From an uncultured Flavobacteriaceae bacterium (GTDB lineage: Bacteria; Bacteroidota; Bacteroidia; Flavobacteriales; Flavobacteriaceae): a stretch of 64,000 nt of DNA. Positions 15,186-21,822 of the stretch are shown here, in pieces; positions within the stretch are counted from its first letter, which is position 1, and every line of letters begins with the position of its first letter. The translations under genes were made by a program, and so were the position numbers. The stretch spans positions 1 to 64,000 of the forward strand of contig CANMSH010000001.1 of the NCBI GenBank assembly GCA_947500525.1, in the 5' to 3' direction. The notes below the pieces were generated by a model that worked only from the letters and a program-made list of their open reading frames with translations, searched no databases and was not told the DNA's origin.

Positions 15186-17051
15186 GTGAAGAGAATAAAA
15201 ATAATAGATAAAATAGGTACAAAGTTTAATGTTGGAAACACTGAAGCAGGCGAATTTAGTTATCCAAAAGCTCTGAAATCTATAGGAAAAGATATAAAAA
15301 ACTATCAAAAAGGTACTGCTGGCGCTCAGCATCAATATCTTGATATTAGGTTTGAAAATGAGCGTTTAGCAATATTAGTAGAATGCAAAAACAAGTTCAG
15401 CAATTGGGATAAGAAAAAAATACAGAAGCAACTACAGGATTATGTTCGTTATGAAAAAGCATATTCTAATAAAAGGATAGTCGCTATTTTAGCGGAAACA
15501 CAAGGAGATGACATATGGGTATGGTATGGTCAATCAGTAATTATAGATGATGACCATAAAATTATAGAAGAAACTAAATTAAAAACTTTTGAGGAATATG
15601 AAGAAATATGTTTTGGAAAAGTAAACGATAAAATAAAAATAATTGATTCAATCAAAACACTTAATGAAAAATTGCATTCAGATGGTGTAAATGAAAAATT
15701 AAGAAGTCAATTTGTAGGTACTTGCCTATTAGCTTTAAAGAATGGTTTAATATATGAAAATATTAAAGAAACTATTAACCCTAAAACAGGAAAACCATTA
15801 AAGGCAGAAGATGTAGTTCTGAATAACATTAAAAATATTTTAGAAGGTCTATTAACAAAAAGCGGCAGTTTAAATAAAGCAAGTAAATTGGCTATTTTAA
15901 ATAATAAGGTTTTAGATGACCAAGATGTACAAAGTCTTACCTATTTTGAATTGACTGACATCTTGAAGTTTATTGACGTTAATATTATACCGTACATTAA
16001 TGACAAAAACACTGCAGGTCAAGATTTACTTAATCTCTTTTTTACAACATTTAACAAATACGTTGGTAAATCAGATAAAAACCAAGCTTTTACACCAGAC
16101 CACATATGTGGGTTTATGAGTAAAGTAGTAGGAGTTAATAAATATTCAAGAGTTTTAGATCCTTGCTGTGGAAGTGGTGCTTTTCTGGTGCGTGCAATGA
16201 CTGACGCAATGGATGATTGTGATAGTGAAAAGGAACGTCACGTAGTAAAACAAGAACAAATATTTGGAATTGAGTATGAGGCAGGTGCATTTGGATTGTC
16301 TTCTACAAACATGTTAATTCATGGGGATGGCAACTCAAATGTGGTTCAAGATTCTTTATTCAATAAGGGTAAATGGATTGAGAATAACGATATAAATATT
16401 GTACTCATGAACCCACCATACAATGCTACAAAAAAGTTCTGTGACCCCGATTATGCAAAAAACTGGAATAGTAAGAAAAAAGAAGACCCCTCTAAAGGCT
16501 TTCACTTTGTGGAATGGGTTGCAAAACATGTGTCACCATTATGTAAAATGGCTGTATTACTTCCAATGCAAGCGGCTATAGGAAGCAGCTCAGATGTAAA
16601 AGATTTTAAGAAAAAAATGCTTGATAATTATACTCTAGATGCTGTATTTTCATTACCCATTGAATTATTTTATCCTGGAGCAGCTGCAGTAGCCGTTTGT
16701 ATGGTATTTGACCTTTCTCAAAAGCATGTGAAAGCAAATAAAGAAACATTTTTTGGATATTATCGTGATGACAGATTTACAAAAAGAAAAGGATTAGGTA
16801 GAATAGAATTAACTGATGAGAATGGTAATAGTTTATGGGCTAAAACGGAAGAGTTGTGGTTAGATTTATATAAAAACAAAAAGAAAATGCCAGGGTTGTC
16901 TGTTATGCAAAAAGTTAGTTGGAACGATGAATGGTTAGCAGAAGCCTATATGGAAACGGATTATTCTACACTAACAGAAGAAGATTTTCAAAAAGTGATT
17001 AACTCACACCTAGCACATCTAGTAAAAGAAGGATATGTTTATGAAAATTAA
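15186..17051 (+). CDS. BcgI-like restriction-modification A subunit (nuclease-methyltransferase fusion)
   Basis: This 621-residue protein combines an N-terminal PD-(D/E)xK nuclease-like domain (Asp53 in YLDIRF; Glu66 and Lys68 in VECKNK) with an HsdM-type adenine methyltransferase. The methyltransferase part has TPDHICGF at 303-310, the SAM-binding DPCCGSGAF at 325-333 and the catalytic NPPY at 409-412. The size and order match BcgIA-type type IIB enzymes, in which one polypeptide cuts and methylates. The start is a GTG at 15186. The specificity subunit gene overlaps its 3' end, so the two are translationally coupled. Recognition sequence and activity are not predictable from this. Confidence 0.85.
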   Translation: MKRIKIIDKIGTKFNVGNTEAGEFSYPKALKSIGKDIKNYQKGTAGAQHQYLDIRFENERLAILVECKNKFSNWDKKKIQKQLQDYVRYEKAYSNKRIVAILAETQGDDIWVWYGQSVIIDDDHKIIEETKLKTFEEYEEICFGKVNDKIKIIDSIKTLNEKLHSDGVNEKLRSQFVGTCLLALKNGLIYENIKETINPKTGKPLKAEDVVLNNIKNILEGLLTKSGSLNKASKLAILNNKVLDDQDVQSLTYFELTDILKFIDVNIIPYINDKNTAGQDLLNLFFTTFNKYVGKSDKNQAFTPDHICGFMSKVVGVNKYSRVLDPCCGSGAFLVRAMTDAMDDCDSEKERHVVKQEQIFGIEYEAGAFGLSSTNMLIHGDGNSNVVQDSLFNKGKWIENNDINIVLMNPPYNATKKFCDPDYAKNWNSKKKEDPSKGFHFVEWVAKHVSPLCKMAVLLPMQAAIGSSSDVKDFKKKMLDNYTLDAVFSLPIELFYPGAAAVAVCMVFDLSQKHVKANKETFFGYYRDDRFTKRKGLGRIELTDENGNSLWAKTEELWLDLYKNKKKMPGLSVMQKVSWNDEWLAEAYMETDYSTLTEEDFQKVINSHLAHLVKEGYVYEN

Positions 17052-18147
17052 AATTGATAATTGGAAGTTATTTAAATTCTCTGAAATCTTTGCAATAAAA
17101 AAAGGGTTTTATAATAAAAAACCTGAATCATCTGGCATAGGTCAAATCCCTTTTTTAGGTGCTATTGATAACAACAATGGAGTGACAGAGTATTATACTA
17201 TTGAAGAGATAGAATCTTCTTCTAAAACTGGTAAAGAACCAAATGCTACATTAGACAAAAAGTTGTTTTCTGGACATTCAGTATGTGTAACAAATAATGG
17301 TTCTGTAGGTTACGCATACTATCAAGAAAAACCATTTACATGTAGTCATGATGTTAATCCATTATATAGATTAGATGGTGAGTTTAATCTATATACAGGG
17401 TTATTCATTGCGTCTGTAATTTTGAAAGACAGATATCGTTGGGGATATGGAAGGAAATGGCGACCTGAAAGAATGGCTAAATCAAAAATATTATTACCAT
17501 CTACAACGAAAGGGAAACCTGACTGGGAATGGATGGAAAATTTCATTAAAAATAAACAATGTAAACCAATAACTACCAAGATTGAAAAAAAACAAAATCG
17601 AAAATTCGATTTAGATAATTGGAAAGAATTCTATTTACATAAACTTTTTAATATAACTATGGGTAATGGTATAGACGTTAGTAAGACAACGAATTTTGAA
17701 CCTAAATACAACTATGTTTCTAGAAATAGTAACTATAATGGAGTTGTAGGATTTGTTGATGAAATTAGTGGGAAAATACCAAATCCTTCAGGTGCAATGT
17801 CTGTTGCTTTAGGAGGGAGTTTTCTAGGCTCTTGTTTTATACAAAAAGAACCTTTTTATACTGCACAAAATGTAGCAATATTACAAGATAAAGTCCCTTT
17901 GTCAATACATACAAAGTTATTCATATCAGCACTTGTTAGAAATGAATGTAAAGTAAAGTATCTAGCCTTTGGTCGAGAGTTAAATTCTCATATTCGAAGA
18001 GATTTCACAATAAAACTACCTGTTTTAAAGAATGAAAAAGGATTTATTTTAGATAAGAAAAAAGTGTTTTCTGAAGAAGGATTCATGCCAGATTGGAAAC
18101 ATATGGAGAATATTATTAATTCTTTGCCGTATGGAGATAGAATTTAA
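17041..18147 (+). CDS. BcgI-like restriction-modification B (specificity) subunit
   Basis: The 368-residue protein consists of two related target-recognition halves. Each begins with a DNWK.F...LF.I motif (near residues 4 and 190) and ends with PDWEWMENFIK or PDWKHMENIIN, as expected for a B subunit reading a bipartite DNA target. ATG 17041 has an AAGAAGG sequence at a suitable distance. An ATG at 17035 is in frame but too close to it. The gene overlaps the A subunit by 11 bp. With the A subunit it forms a complete type IIB-like system in which the same complex cuts and methylates. Confidence 0.8.
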   Translation: MKIKIDNWKLFKFSEIFAIKKGFYNKKPESSGIGQIPFLGAIDNNNGVTEYYTIEEIESSSKTGKEPNATLDKKLFSGHSVCVTNNGSVGYAYYQEKPFTCSHDVNPLYRLDGEFNLYTGLFIASVILKDRYRWGYGRKWRPERMAKSKILLPSTTKGKPDWEWMENFIKNKQCKPITTKIEKKQNRKFDLDNWKEFYLHKLFNITMGNGIDVSKTTNFEPKYNYVSRNSNYNGVVGFVDEISGKIPNPSGAMSVALGGSFLGSCFIQKEPFYTAQNVAILQDKVPLSIHTKLFISALVRNECKVKYLAFGRELNSHIRRDFTIKLPVLKNEKGFILDKKKVFSEEGFMPDWKHMENIINSLPYGDRI

Positions 18148-18423
18148 ATAAGAAGATAAAAACAATTTGGACCTGCTTCTTGAACTCCCAATAAGGCGTA
18201 TAATTAATTACCGTACCTTAGATCAAACTTATCCGTTTTAGCATTAAAAAAACGGTATGAAAACGATACGTTATTTTATGAAAGCAATTAAAAAACGCTA
18301 AAATTCTCGTCGTTTTTTAAGTTAGTAGATATAGAGAAGGACAAGATTTAAACAATAGTTCAAAATCTTGAATAAGATAAAACCTCAAATTTTTAATTAA
18401 AATGTATAGTACATGTTTAGTAA
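18148..18423. other. Right-end non-coding region of the element
   Basis: No credible gene is seen. It contains GCGTATAATTAATTA (18195-18209), which matches the opening of the cassette-like spacers and so may be the remnant of a fourth. It also holds a terminator-like hairpin (18290-18318) and the 13-mer ATGTTTAGTAAAA (18413-18425) shared with the left end. Confidence 0.5.
18290..18318. terminator. Terminator-like hairpin after the R-M operon
   Basis: AAAAAACG (18290-18297) and CGTTTTTT (18311-18318) form an 8-bp stem with a 13-nt loop and a T run on the plus strand, 143 bp after the specificity-subunit stop. It could work in either direction. Confidence 0.45.
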
Positions 18424-18556
18424 AAATGTTTATAAAACAAAAAAGCATCCCAAAATTAGGGAAGCTTTCCATCGGTTTACTACTATAAACCTTGACATTT
18501 TTGAGAAAAATGCCAAAACAACACAACTTTCTTATTGCGGTCTGGACGGGACTCGA
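18424..18556. repeat. attR: right direct repeat of the integrative element
   Basis: It repeats 7619-7751, with scattered mismatches and single-base indels. It includes the tRNA-Asp terminator and the last 16 bases of the tRNA gene. As the tRNA 3' end next to the element is normally supplied by the element on integration, this copy is probably element-borne. The divergence from attL then reflects the source genome of the element. Confidence 0.85.
18434..18468 (-). terminator. Terminator of the tRNA-Asp transcript
   Basis: AAAGCATCCC (18442-18451) and GGGAAGCTTT (18459-18468) form a 10-bp stem with one internal mismatch. On the minus strand the hairpin is followed by TTTTTTG and TTTT. It lies 70 bp beyond the tRNA 3' end and is duplicated at 7636-7663 in attL. 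Confidence 0.7.
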
Positions 18557-18611
18557 ACCCGCGACCCCCTGCGTGACAGGCAGGTATTCTAACCAGCTGA
18601 ACTACCAGACC
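18538..18611 (-). tRNA. tRNA-Asp (anticodon GTC)
   Basis: 74 nt fold as a complete cloverleaf on the minus strand. The acceptor stem is GGTCTGG/CCAGACC with discriminator G. The D stem is GTTC/GAAT. The anticodon arm is CCTGC-CTGTCAC-GCAGG with anticodon GTC, and the T arm is GCGGG-TTCGAGT-CCCGT. CCA is not encoded. It is the integration site of the element on its 3' side, and its 5' side faces the GIY-YIG gene. Confidence 0.97.
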
Positions 18612-18631
18612 GTGATCTTTCGTGATCTATT

Positions 18632-18952
18632 TTAATTTGCGTCTTTCGACTTGTCAGGATTTTCGACAGGCAGTCCCGAGTACTCGGGATAACCAGCTGA
18701 ACTACCAGACCGTTTGCTTATTAAGCTCTCATAAAATTTACGATTTCTTTGTTTTTTAAGAAATCTTTCTCTTTTAAGAGCTTCTTTTCTAGTTTTATAT
18801 TCTTCTATATACACAAGTTTCCAAGGTAACTTTCGACTTGTATATCTTGACAAACCAAGGTTGTGAAAATTTAATCTTTTATTTACATCGTTCGTTTGAC
18901 CAATATAAAAAGAATCATCTTTATCACTTCTCAGAATATAAACATAAAACAT
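18632..18952 (-). CDS. GIY-YIG endonuclease-domain protein
   Basis: The 106-residue product has a GIY-YIG domain over residues 1-80: VYIL then FYIGQT (the GIY/YIG-type strands), the conserved Asn and Arg in NDVNKRLNFHN, TSRKLPWKLVY, and the Glu/Lys-rich helix with KRERFLKKQR. It belongs to the small UPF0213-like class rather than to intron homing enzymes. The last 24 or so residues (RSGSSAGYPEYSGLPVE onward) are translated from a damaged tRNA-Asp 5' half and are probably not part of the fold. It is bracketed by two such tRNA fragments, so it may have arrived by insertion into tRNA-Asp repeats. Confidence 0.85.
   Translation of the reverse strand: MFYVYILRSDKDDSFYIGQTNDVNKRLNFHNLGLSRYTSRKLPWKLVYIEEYKTRKEALKRERFLKKQRNRKFYESLISKRSGSSAGYPEYSGLPVENPDKSKDAN
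18665..18712 (-). repeat. Damaged tRNA-Asp 5'-half copy with inserted palindrome (copy 2)
   Basis: Bases 18691-18712 repeat the first 22 bases or so of tRNA-Asp exactly, and GACAGGCAG (18665-18673) matches its anticodon-arm region. In place of the seven bases between, it has the 16-bp palindrome TCCCGAGTACTCGGGA (18674-18689). The 3' half of the tRNA is missing. It lies inside the 3' end of the GIY-YIG frame. Confidence 0.8.
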
Positions 18953-18977
18953 TTAAAAGAACTTTATTGTTGGACTG

Positions 18978-19027
18978 GTGACAGGCAGTCCCGAGTGCTC
19001 GGGATAACCAGCTGAACTACCAGACCG
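18978..19027 (-). repeat. Damaged tRNA-Asp 5'-half copy with inserted palindrome (copy 3)
   Basis: It has the same layout as copy 2: GTGACAGGCAG, then the palindrome-like TCCCGAGTGCTCGGGA (18989-19004), then the tRNA 5' bases to 19027. It lies just upstream of the GIY-YIG start, so copies 2 and 3 flank the gene as direct repeats. Confidence 0.8.
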
Positions 19028-19092
19028 TTGCTTTGATAGCGGTTGCAAATATAAGTGCGTTTTTTATATCTGCAAAACCTTTTTCATCTTTT

Positions 19093-20016
19093 TTACAAAA
19101 AACGTTTTCTGCTAATTAAATACGAAATCAATATCTGCTCAAAACCCTTATTGATATCTACAGACACATAATCTATTTTATATTGCATACATCTCGTTTT
19201 CAGGGTACTGAAATATTCGCTTACCGCTTTTTCATATGCTTCTTGTACCGAACTGGCATGCAAATTTATATGTTCATTGGTTTCAACATCTACAAAACGT
19301 TTCGGTTTGTCATCAAAATCAAAGTTCAATTCATGTTTCCCATCATACGTATGAAACAACACCACTTCATGCTTATTATATTTTAAATGACGTAAAGCCT
19401 CAAACAATTTATCTTCATCAGTATCTGATTGAAACATATCTGTAAATAAAAAGATCAACGAACGTCTATGAATCGTATCTGCAATTTCATGTAACACCTG
19501 ATAGGTATCTGTTTTCTTTGCTGACGTTTTTACCAATAATTCTTCTAAATGCGTTAGCAACATACGTCTATGACGCTCACCTCCTTTTGCAGGTGCATAA
19601 TACTCTTTCGTATCACTATAAATACTCAATCCGTAAGCGTCGCGCTGGCGCTTTAAAATTTCTATCAACGCAGCCGAGGCAATCGCCGAAAATCCAATTT
19701 TGTTTAAATTATCAATTGAGGGATTCTTCAACTGAGGGTAGTGCATTGAGGCAGAGTTATCAATAATTAAATGACAACGCAAATTCGTTTCTTCTTCATA
19801 ACGTTTTACAAATAGTTTATCGGTTTTCGCAAACAATTTCCAATCGATATGACGCGCACTCTCACCTTTATTATACAAACGATGTTCAGCAAATTCTACA
19901 GAAAATCCATGAAACGGACTCTTATGCATTCCTGTAATGAAACCCTCCACAACTTGATTTGCAAGCAACTCTAAATTGTTAATTCCGTATATGTTTTTGG
20001 CTTCTTGTACCGACAT
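19093..20016 (-). CDS. DUF58 domain protein
   Basis: The 307-residue cytoplasmic protein carries the DUF58 signature: ARHIDWKLFAKTDKLFVKRYEEE (about 54-76), then a vWA-like core with a MIDAS-type DNSAS (LIIDNSASMHY) and FLFTDMF. DUF58 proteins usually sit beside MoxR-type AAA ATPases and vWA/TPR membrane proteins and are thought to take part in assembling or activating envelope complexes. No MoxR gene is next to this copy. The start ATG at 20016 gives the usual family length. Precise function is unknown. Confidence 0.88.
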   Translation of the reverse strand: MSVQEAKNIYGINNLELLANQVVEGFITGMHKSPFHGFSVEFAEHRLYNKGESARHIDWKLFAKTDKLFVKRYEEETNLRCHLIIDNSASMHYPQLKNPSIDNLNKIGFSAIASAALIEILKRQRDAYGLSIYSDTKEYYAPAKGGERHRRMLLTHLEELLVKTSAKKTDTYQVLHEIADTIHRRSLIFLFTDMFQSDTDEDKLFEALRHLKYNKHEVVLFHTYDGKHELNFDFDDKPKRFVDVETNEHINLHASSVQEAYEKAVSEYFSTLKTRCMQYKIDYVSVDINKGFEQILISYLISRKRFL

Positions 20017-20156
20017 TAAGCATCAGAGTTTCGTAATTCGGGTTGAAAATACAACAAAATAAAATGAAACAGTATATTTTACATTGATTTCAAGGTTGAT
20101 TTAGTATTCTAAGAGATAGGTGTCTTATACGACCATTTCTAAAATTTCATAAACGT

Positions 20157-20197
20157 AAAAAAGGTTTGATCCCGAGACATCGGGACCAAACCTTTTT
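20157..20197 (-). terminator. Terminator downstream of trxA
   Basis: An extended hairpin pairs AAAAAGGTTTG with CAAACCTTTTT and inner TCCCGA with TCGGGA around loop GACA, with a T run on the minus strand. It lies 23 bp after the trxA stop. The inner arms resemble the CCCGAG palindromes seen in the tRNA fragments. Confidence 0.8.
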
Positions 20198-20220
20198 CTA
20201 TGAATATATGCTATGTGTTA

Positions 20221-20538
20221 TTACACTAATGCATCTAATTTCTCAGTGTATGTTGCTTTTGGGGCAACTCCAACTTGCTTATCTACAACTTCTCCGTTCT
20301 TAAAGATCAATACCGTTGGGATATTTCTCACACCATATTTCGCAGCAAATTCTTGATTTGCATCTACATCAACTTTTGCAACTACCGCTTTTCCATCGAA
20401 ATCATTACTTAATTCTTCTACGGTTGGAGCTAACATTCTACATGGTCCACACCAAGATGCCCAAAAATCTACCAATACTGGCTGATCTGATTTTAAAACT
20501 ACTTCGTCAAAAGTAGCGTCTGTAACTTCTAATGCCAT
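20221..20538 (-). CDS. trxA: Thioredoxin
   Basis: The 105-residue protein is a classical thioredoxin with [10 protein letters not shown] (redox Cys30 and Cys33), the buried Asp in VDFWAS, the cis-proline loop [11 protein letters not shown] and the final GXXXK-type helix. It reduces protein disulfides in the cytoplasm and is the usual electron donor to phosphoadenylylsulfate reductase, whose gene lies in this window. It has its own terminator and a promoter-like element upstream, so it is probably a single-gene transcript. Confidence 0.97.
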   Translation of the reverse strand: MALEVTDATFDEVVLKSDQPVLVDFWASWCGPCRMLAPTVEELSNDFDGKAVVAKVDVDANQEFAAKYGVRNIPTVLIFKNGEVVDKQVGVAPKATYTEKLDALV

Positions 20539-20582
20539 TTTTTTATTTTTTAAATTCTACTAATTCTGATTAATAACTCATA

Positions 20583-20590
20583 CAAAAGTA
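20583..20590 (-). promoter_or_regulatory. Putative -7 element of the trxA promoter
   Basis: The minus strand reads TACTTTTG, a match to TAnnTTTG, about 45 bp upstream of the trxA ATG. No clear -33 TTG at the ideal spacing. Confidence 0.4.
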
Positions 20591-20670
20591 ATCAAATATT
20601 TTACCATAGATTACTTCGTACATTGCTTTTGTTTATAATAGTATCTAAAATTCTTATTTCCTTACAAACC

Positions 20671-21627
20671 CTAAAATACTGCTGAAGCAATGGTTTTTAT
20701 ATTATCTGATTTTCCCATAGAATAGTAGTGTAATAAAGGAGCGCCTTTACTGATGAGTTCTTTGCTCTGCGCAATACACCAATCTATCCCAACTTGACGC
20801 ACCGCAGCGTTGTCTTTACATTTTACCACTGCCATAATTAAATCATCAGGTAAATCTACCTTGAAGCGATGTGGAATGAGATTTAGTTGTTTCTTCGTGG
20901 CAATAGGCTTTAATCCCGGAATAATTGGAACTGTAATTCCTTCTTGTCTACATTTCTCTACAAATTCAAAGTATTTTTGATTATCAAAAAACATTTGTGT
21001 CACAATATATGTGGCGCCTGCTTTTATTTTCTTTTTCAAAAAATGAATATCCGAATCATAACTCGGTGCTTCCATGTGCTTTTCTGGGTAACCAGCAACC
21101 CCAATACAAAAATCTGTTTTTGACGTATTTAGTAGCTCTTCGTCTAAATAGTTACCTCTATTTAAGTCTTGAATTTGTGCCACTAAATCTGATGCAAAAT
21201 GATGCCCTTCTCGTTCTGGCTTAAAATACGTCTCACTTTTAACAGCATCTCCACGAAGCGCCATTACATTTTGAATACCTAAAAAATCAAGATCTATCAA
21301 AAAGTTCTCAGTATCTTCTTTTGTAAAGCCACCACATAAAATATGCGGAATGGCATCTACTCCATATTTATTCTGAATAGCGGCACAAATTCCCACAGTA
21401 CCTGGTCGCTTTTTCACGACTTGTTTTTTTAACAAACCACTTTCAAGTTCTTTAAATACATACTCTTCTCTATGATAGGTAACATCAATAAATGGAGGTT
21501 TAAATTCCATTAAGGGATCTATATTATCAAAAATAGATTGTACGTTTTGCCCTTTTAAAGGAGGCAATATTTCAAAAGAAAATAATGTTTTTCCTTTCGC
21601 TTTTTCTATATGTTCTGTAACTTTCAT
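20671..21627 (-). CDS. metF: Methylenetetrahydrofolate reductase
   Basis: The 318-residue protein matches MetF over its length: FSFEILPPLKG at the N-terminus, DVTYH, GICAAIQNKYGVDAIPH(I)LCGGFT, NVMALRGD, the FAD/folate-region VAGYPEKHMEAPS, and VTQMFFDN...PIIPGLKPI. It reduces 5,10-methylene-THF to 5-methyl-THF, the methyl donor used by the split MetH encoded just upstream on the same strand. The 195-bp gap to metH holds dispersed palindromic repeats, so it could be co-transcribed or separately expressed. Confidence 0.95.
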   Translation of the reverse strand: MKVTEHIEKAKGKTLFSFEILPPLKGQNVQSIFDNIDPLMEFKPPFIDVTYHREEYVFKELESGLLKKQVVKKRPGTVGICAAIQNKYGVDAIPHILCGGFTKEDTENFLIDLDFLGIQNVMALRGDAVKSETYFKPEREGHHFASDLVAQIQDLNRGNYLDEELLNTSKTDFCIGVAGYPEKHMEAPSYDSDIHFLKKKIKAGATYIVTQMFFDNQKYFEFVEKCRQEGITVPIIPGLKPIATKKQLNLIPHRFKVDLPDDLIMAVVKCKDNAAVRQVGIDWCIAQSKELISKGAPLLHYYSMGKSDNIKTIASAVF

Positions 21628-21632
21628 ATATG

Positions 21633-21818
21633 CTGAAATTTGTTCAGTATCTTATTATTTTTATGGCGTTACCCCAGTGTACTCGGGGTCGTGTTTTTCA
21701 TTATATCTTTTGTTTTGTTCTCGATAGGTGCTTCGCACACTCGAACTGACAACAAAAGGATGTCATTGCAACCGCTAACGCGAGCTTTATTGTTGTGATG
21801 CTGAAACAAGTTCAGCAT
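21633..21818. repeat. Intergenic cluster of short palindromic repeats between metH and metF
   Basis: The 195-bp gap contains CTGAAATTTGTTCAG (21633-21647), an ACCCC...GGGGT stem (about 21671-21689) with inner AGTGTACT, and ATGCTGAA-acaag-TTCAGCAT (21798-21818). The last is the same hairpin as at 24794-24814. These look like dispersed intergenic repeats of the genome. Confidence 0.6.
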
Positions 21819-21822
21819 GACG

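Larger units (their letters stand above)
7733..18553. mobile_element. Integrative element at tRNA-Asp carrying defence cargo (about 10.8 kb)
   Basis: The limits are the 16-base tRNA-Asp 3'-end identity blocks at 7733-7748 and 18538-18553. The left part holds an integrase, RteC-like, excisionase-like and Rep-like genes. The right part holds cargo: a coiled-coil protein, a SIR2-like protein, a PD-(D/E)xK/DUF4268 protein and a BcgI-like R-M pair. All its genes are on the plus strand, whereas the flanking genes on both sides are on the minus strand. No conjugation (Tra) or phage structural genes are present, so if mobile it would depend on a helper or on Rep-based mobilisation. Confidence 0.85.

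Noticed and set aside
18317..18526. Possible small gene in the right end of the element, minus strand
   Set aside because: It spans the terminator hairpin and the att repeat and has no conserved features.
18632..18952. Group I intron homing endonuclease
   Set aside because: No intron structure is found and the protein is of the short stand-alone GIY-YIG type.
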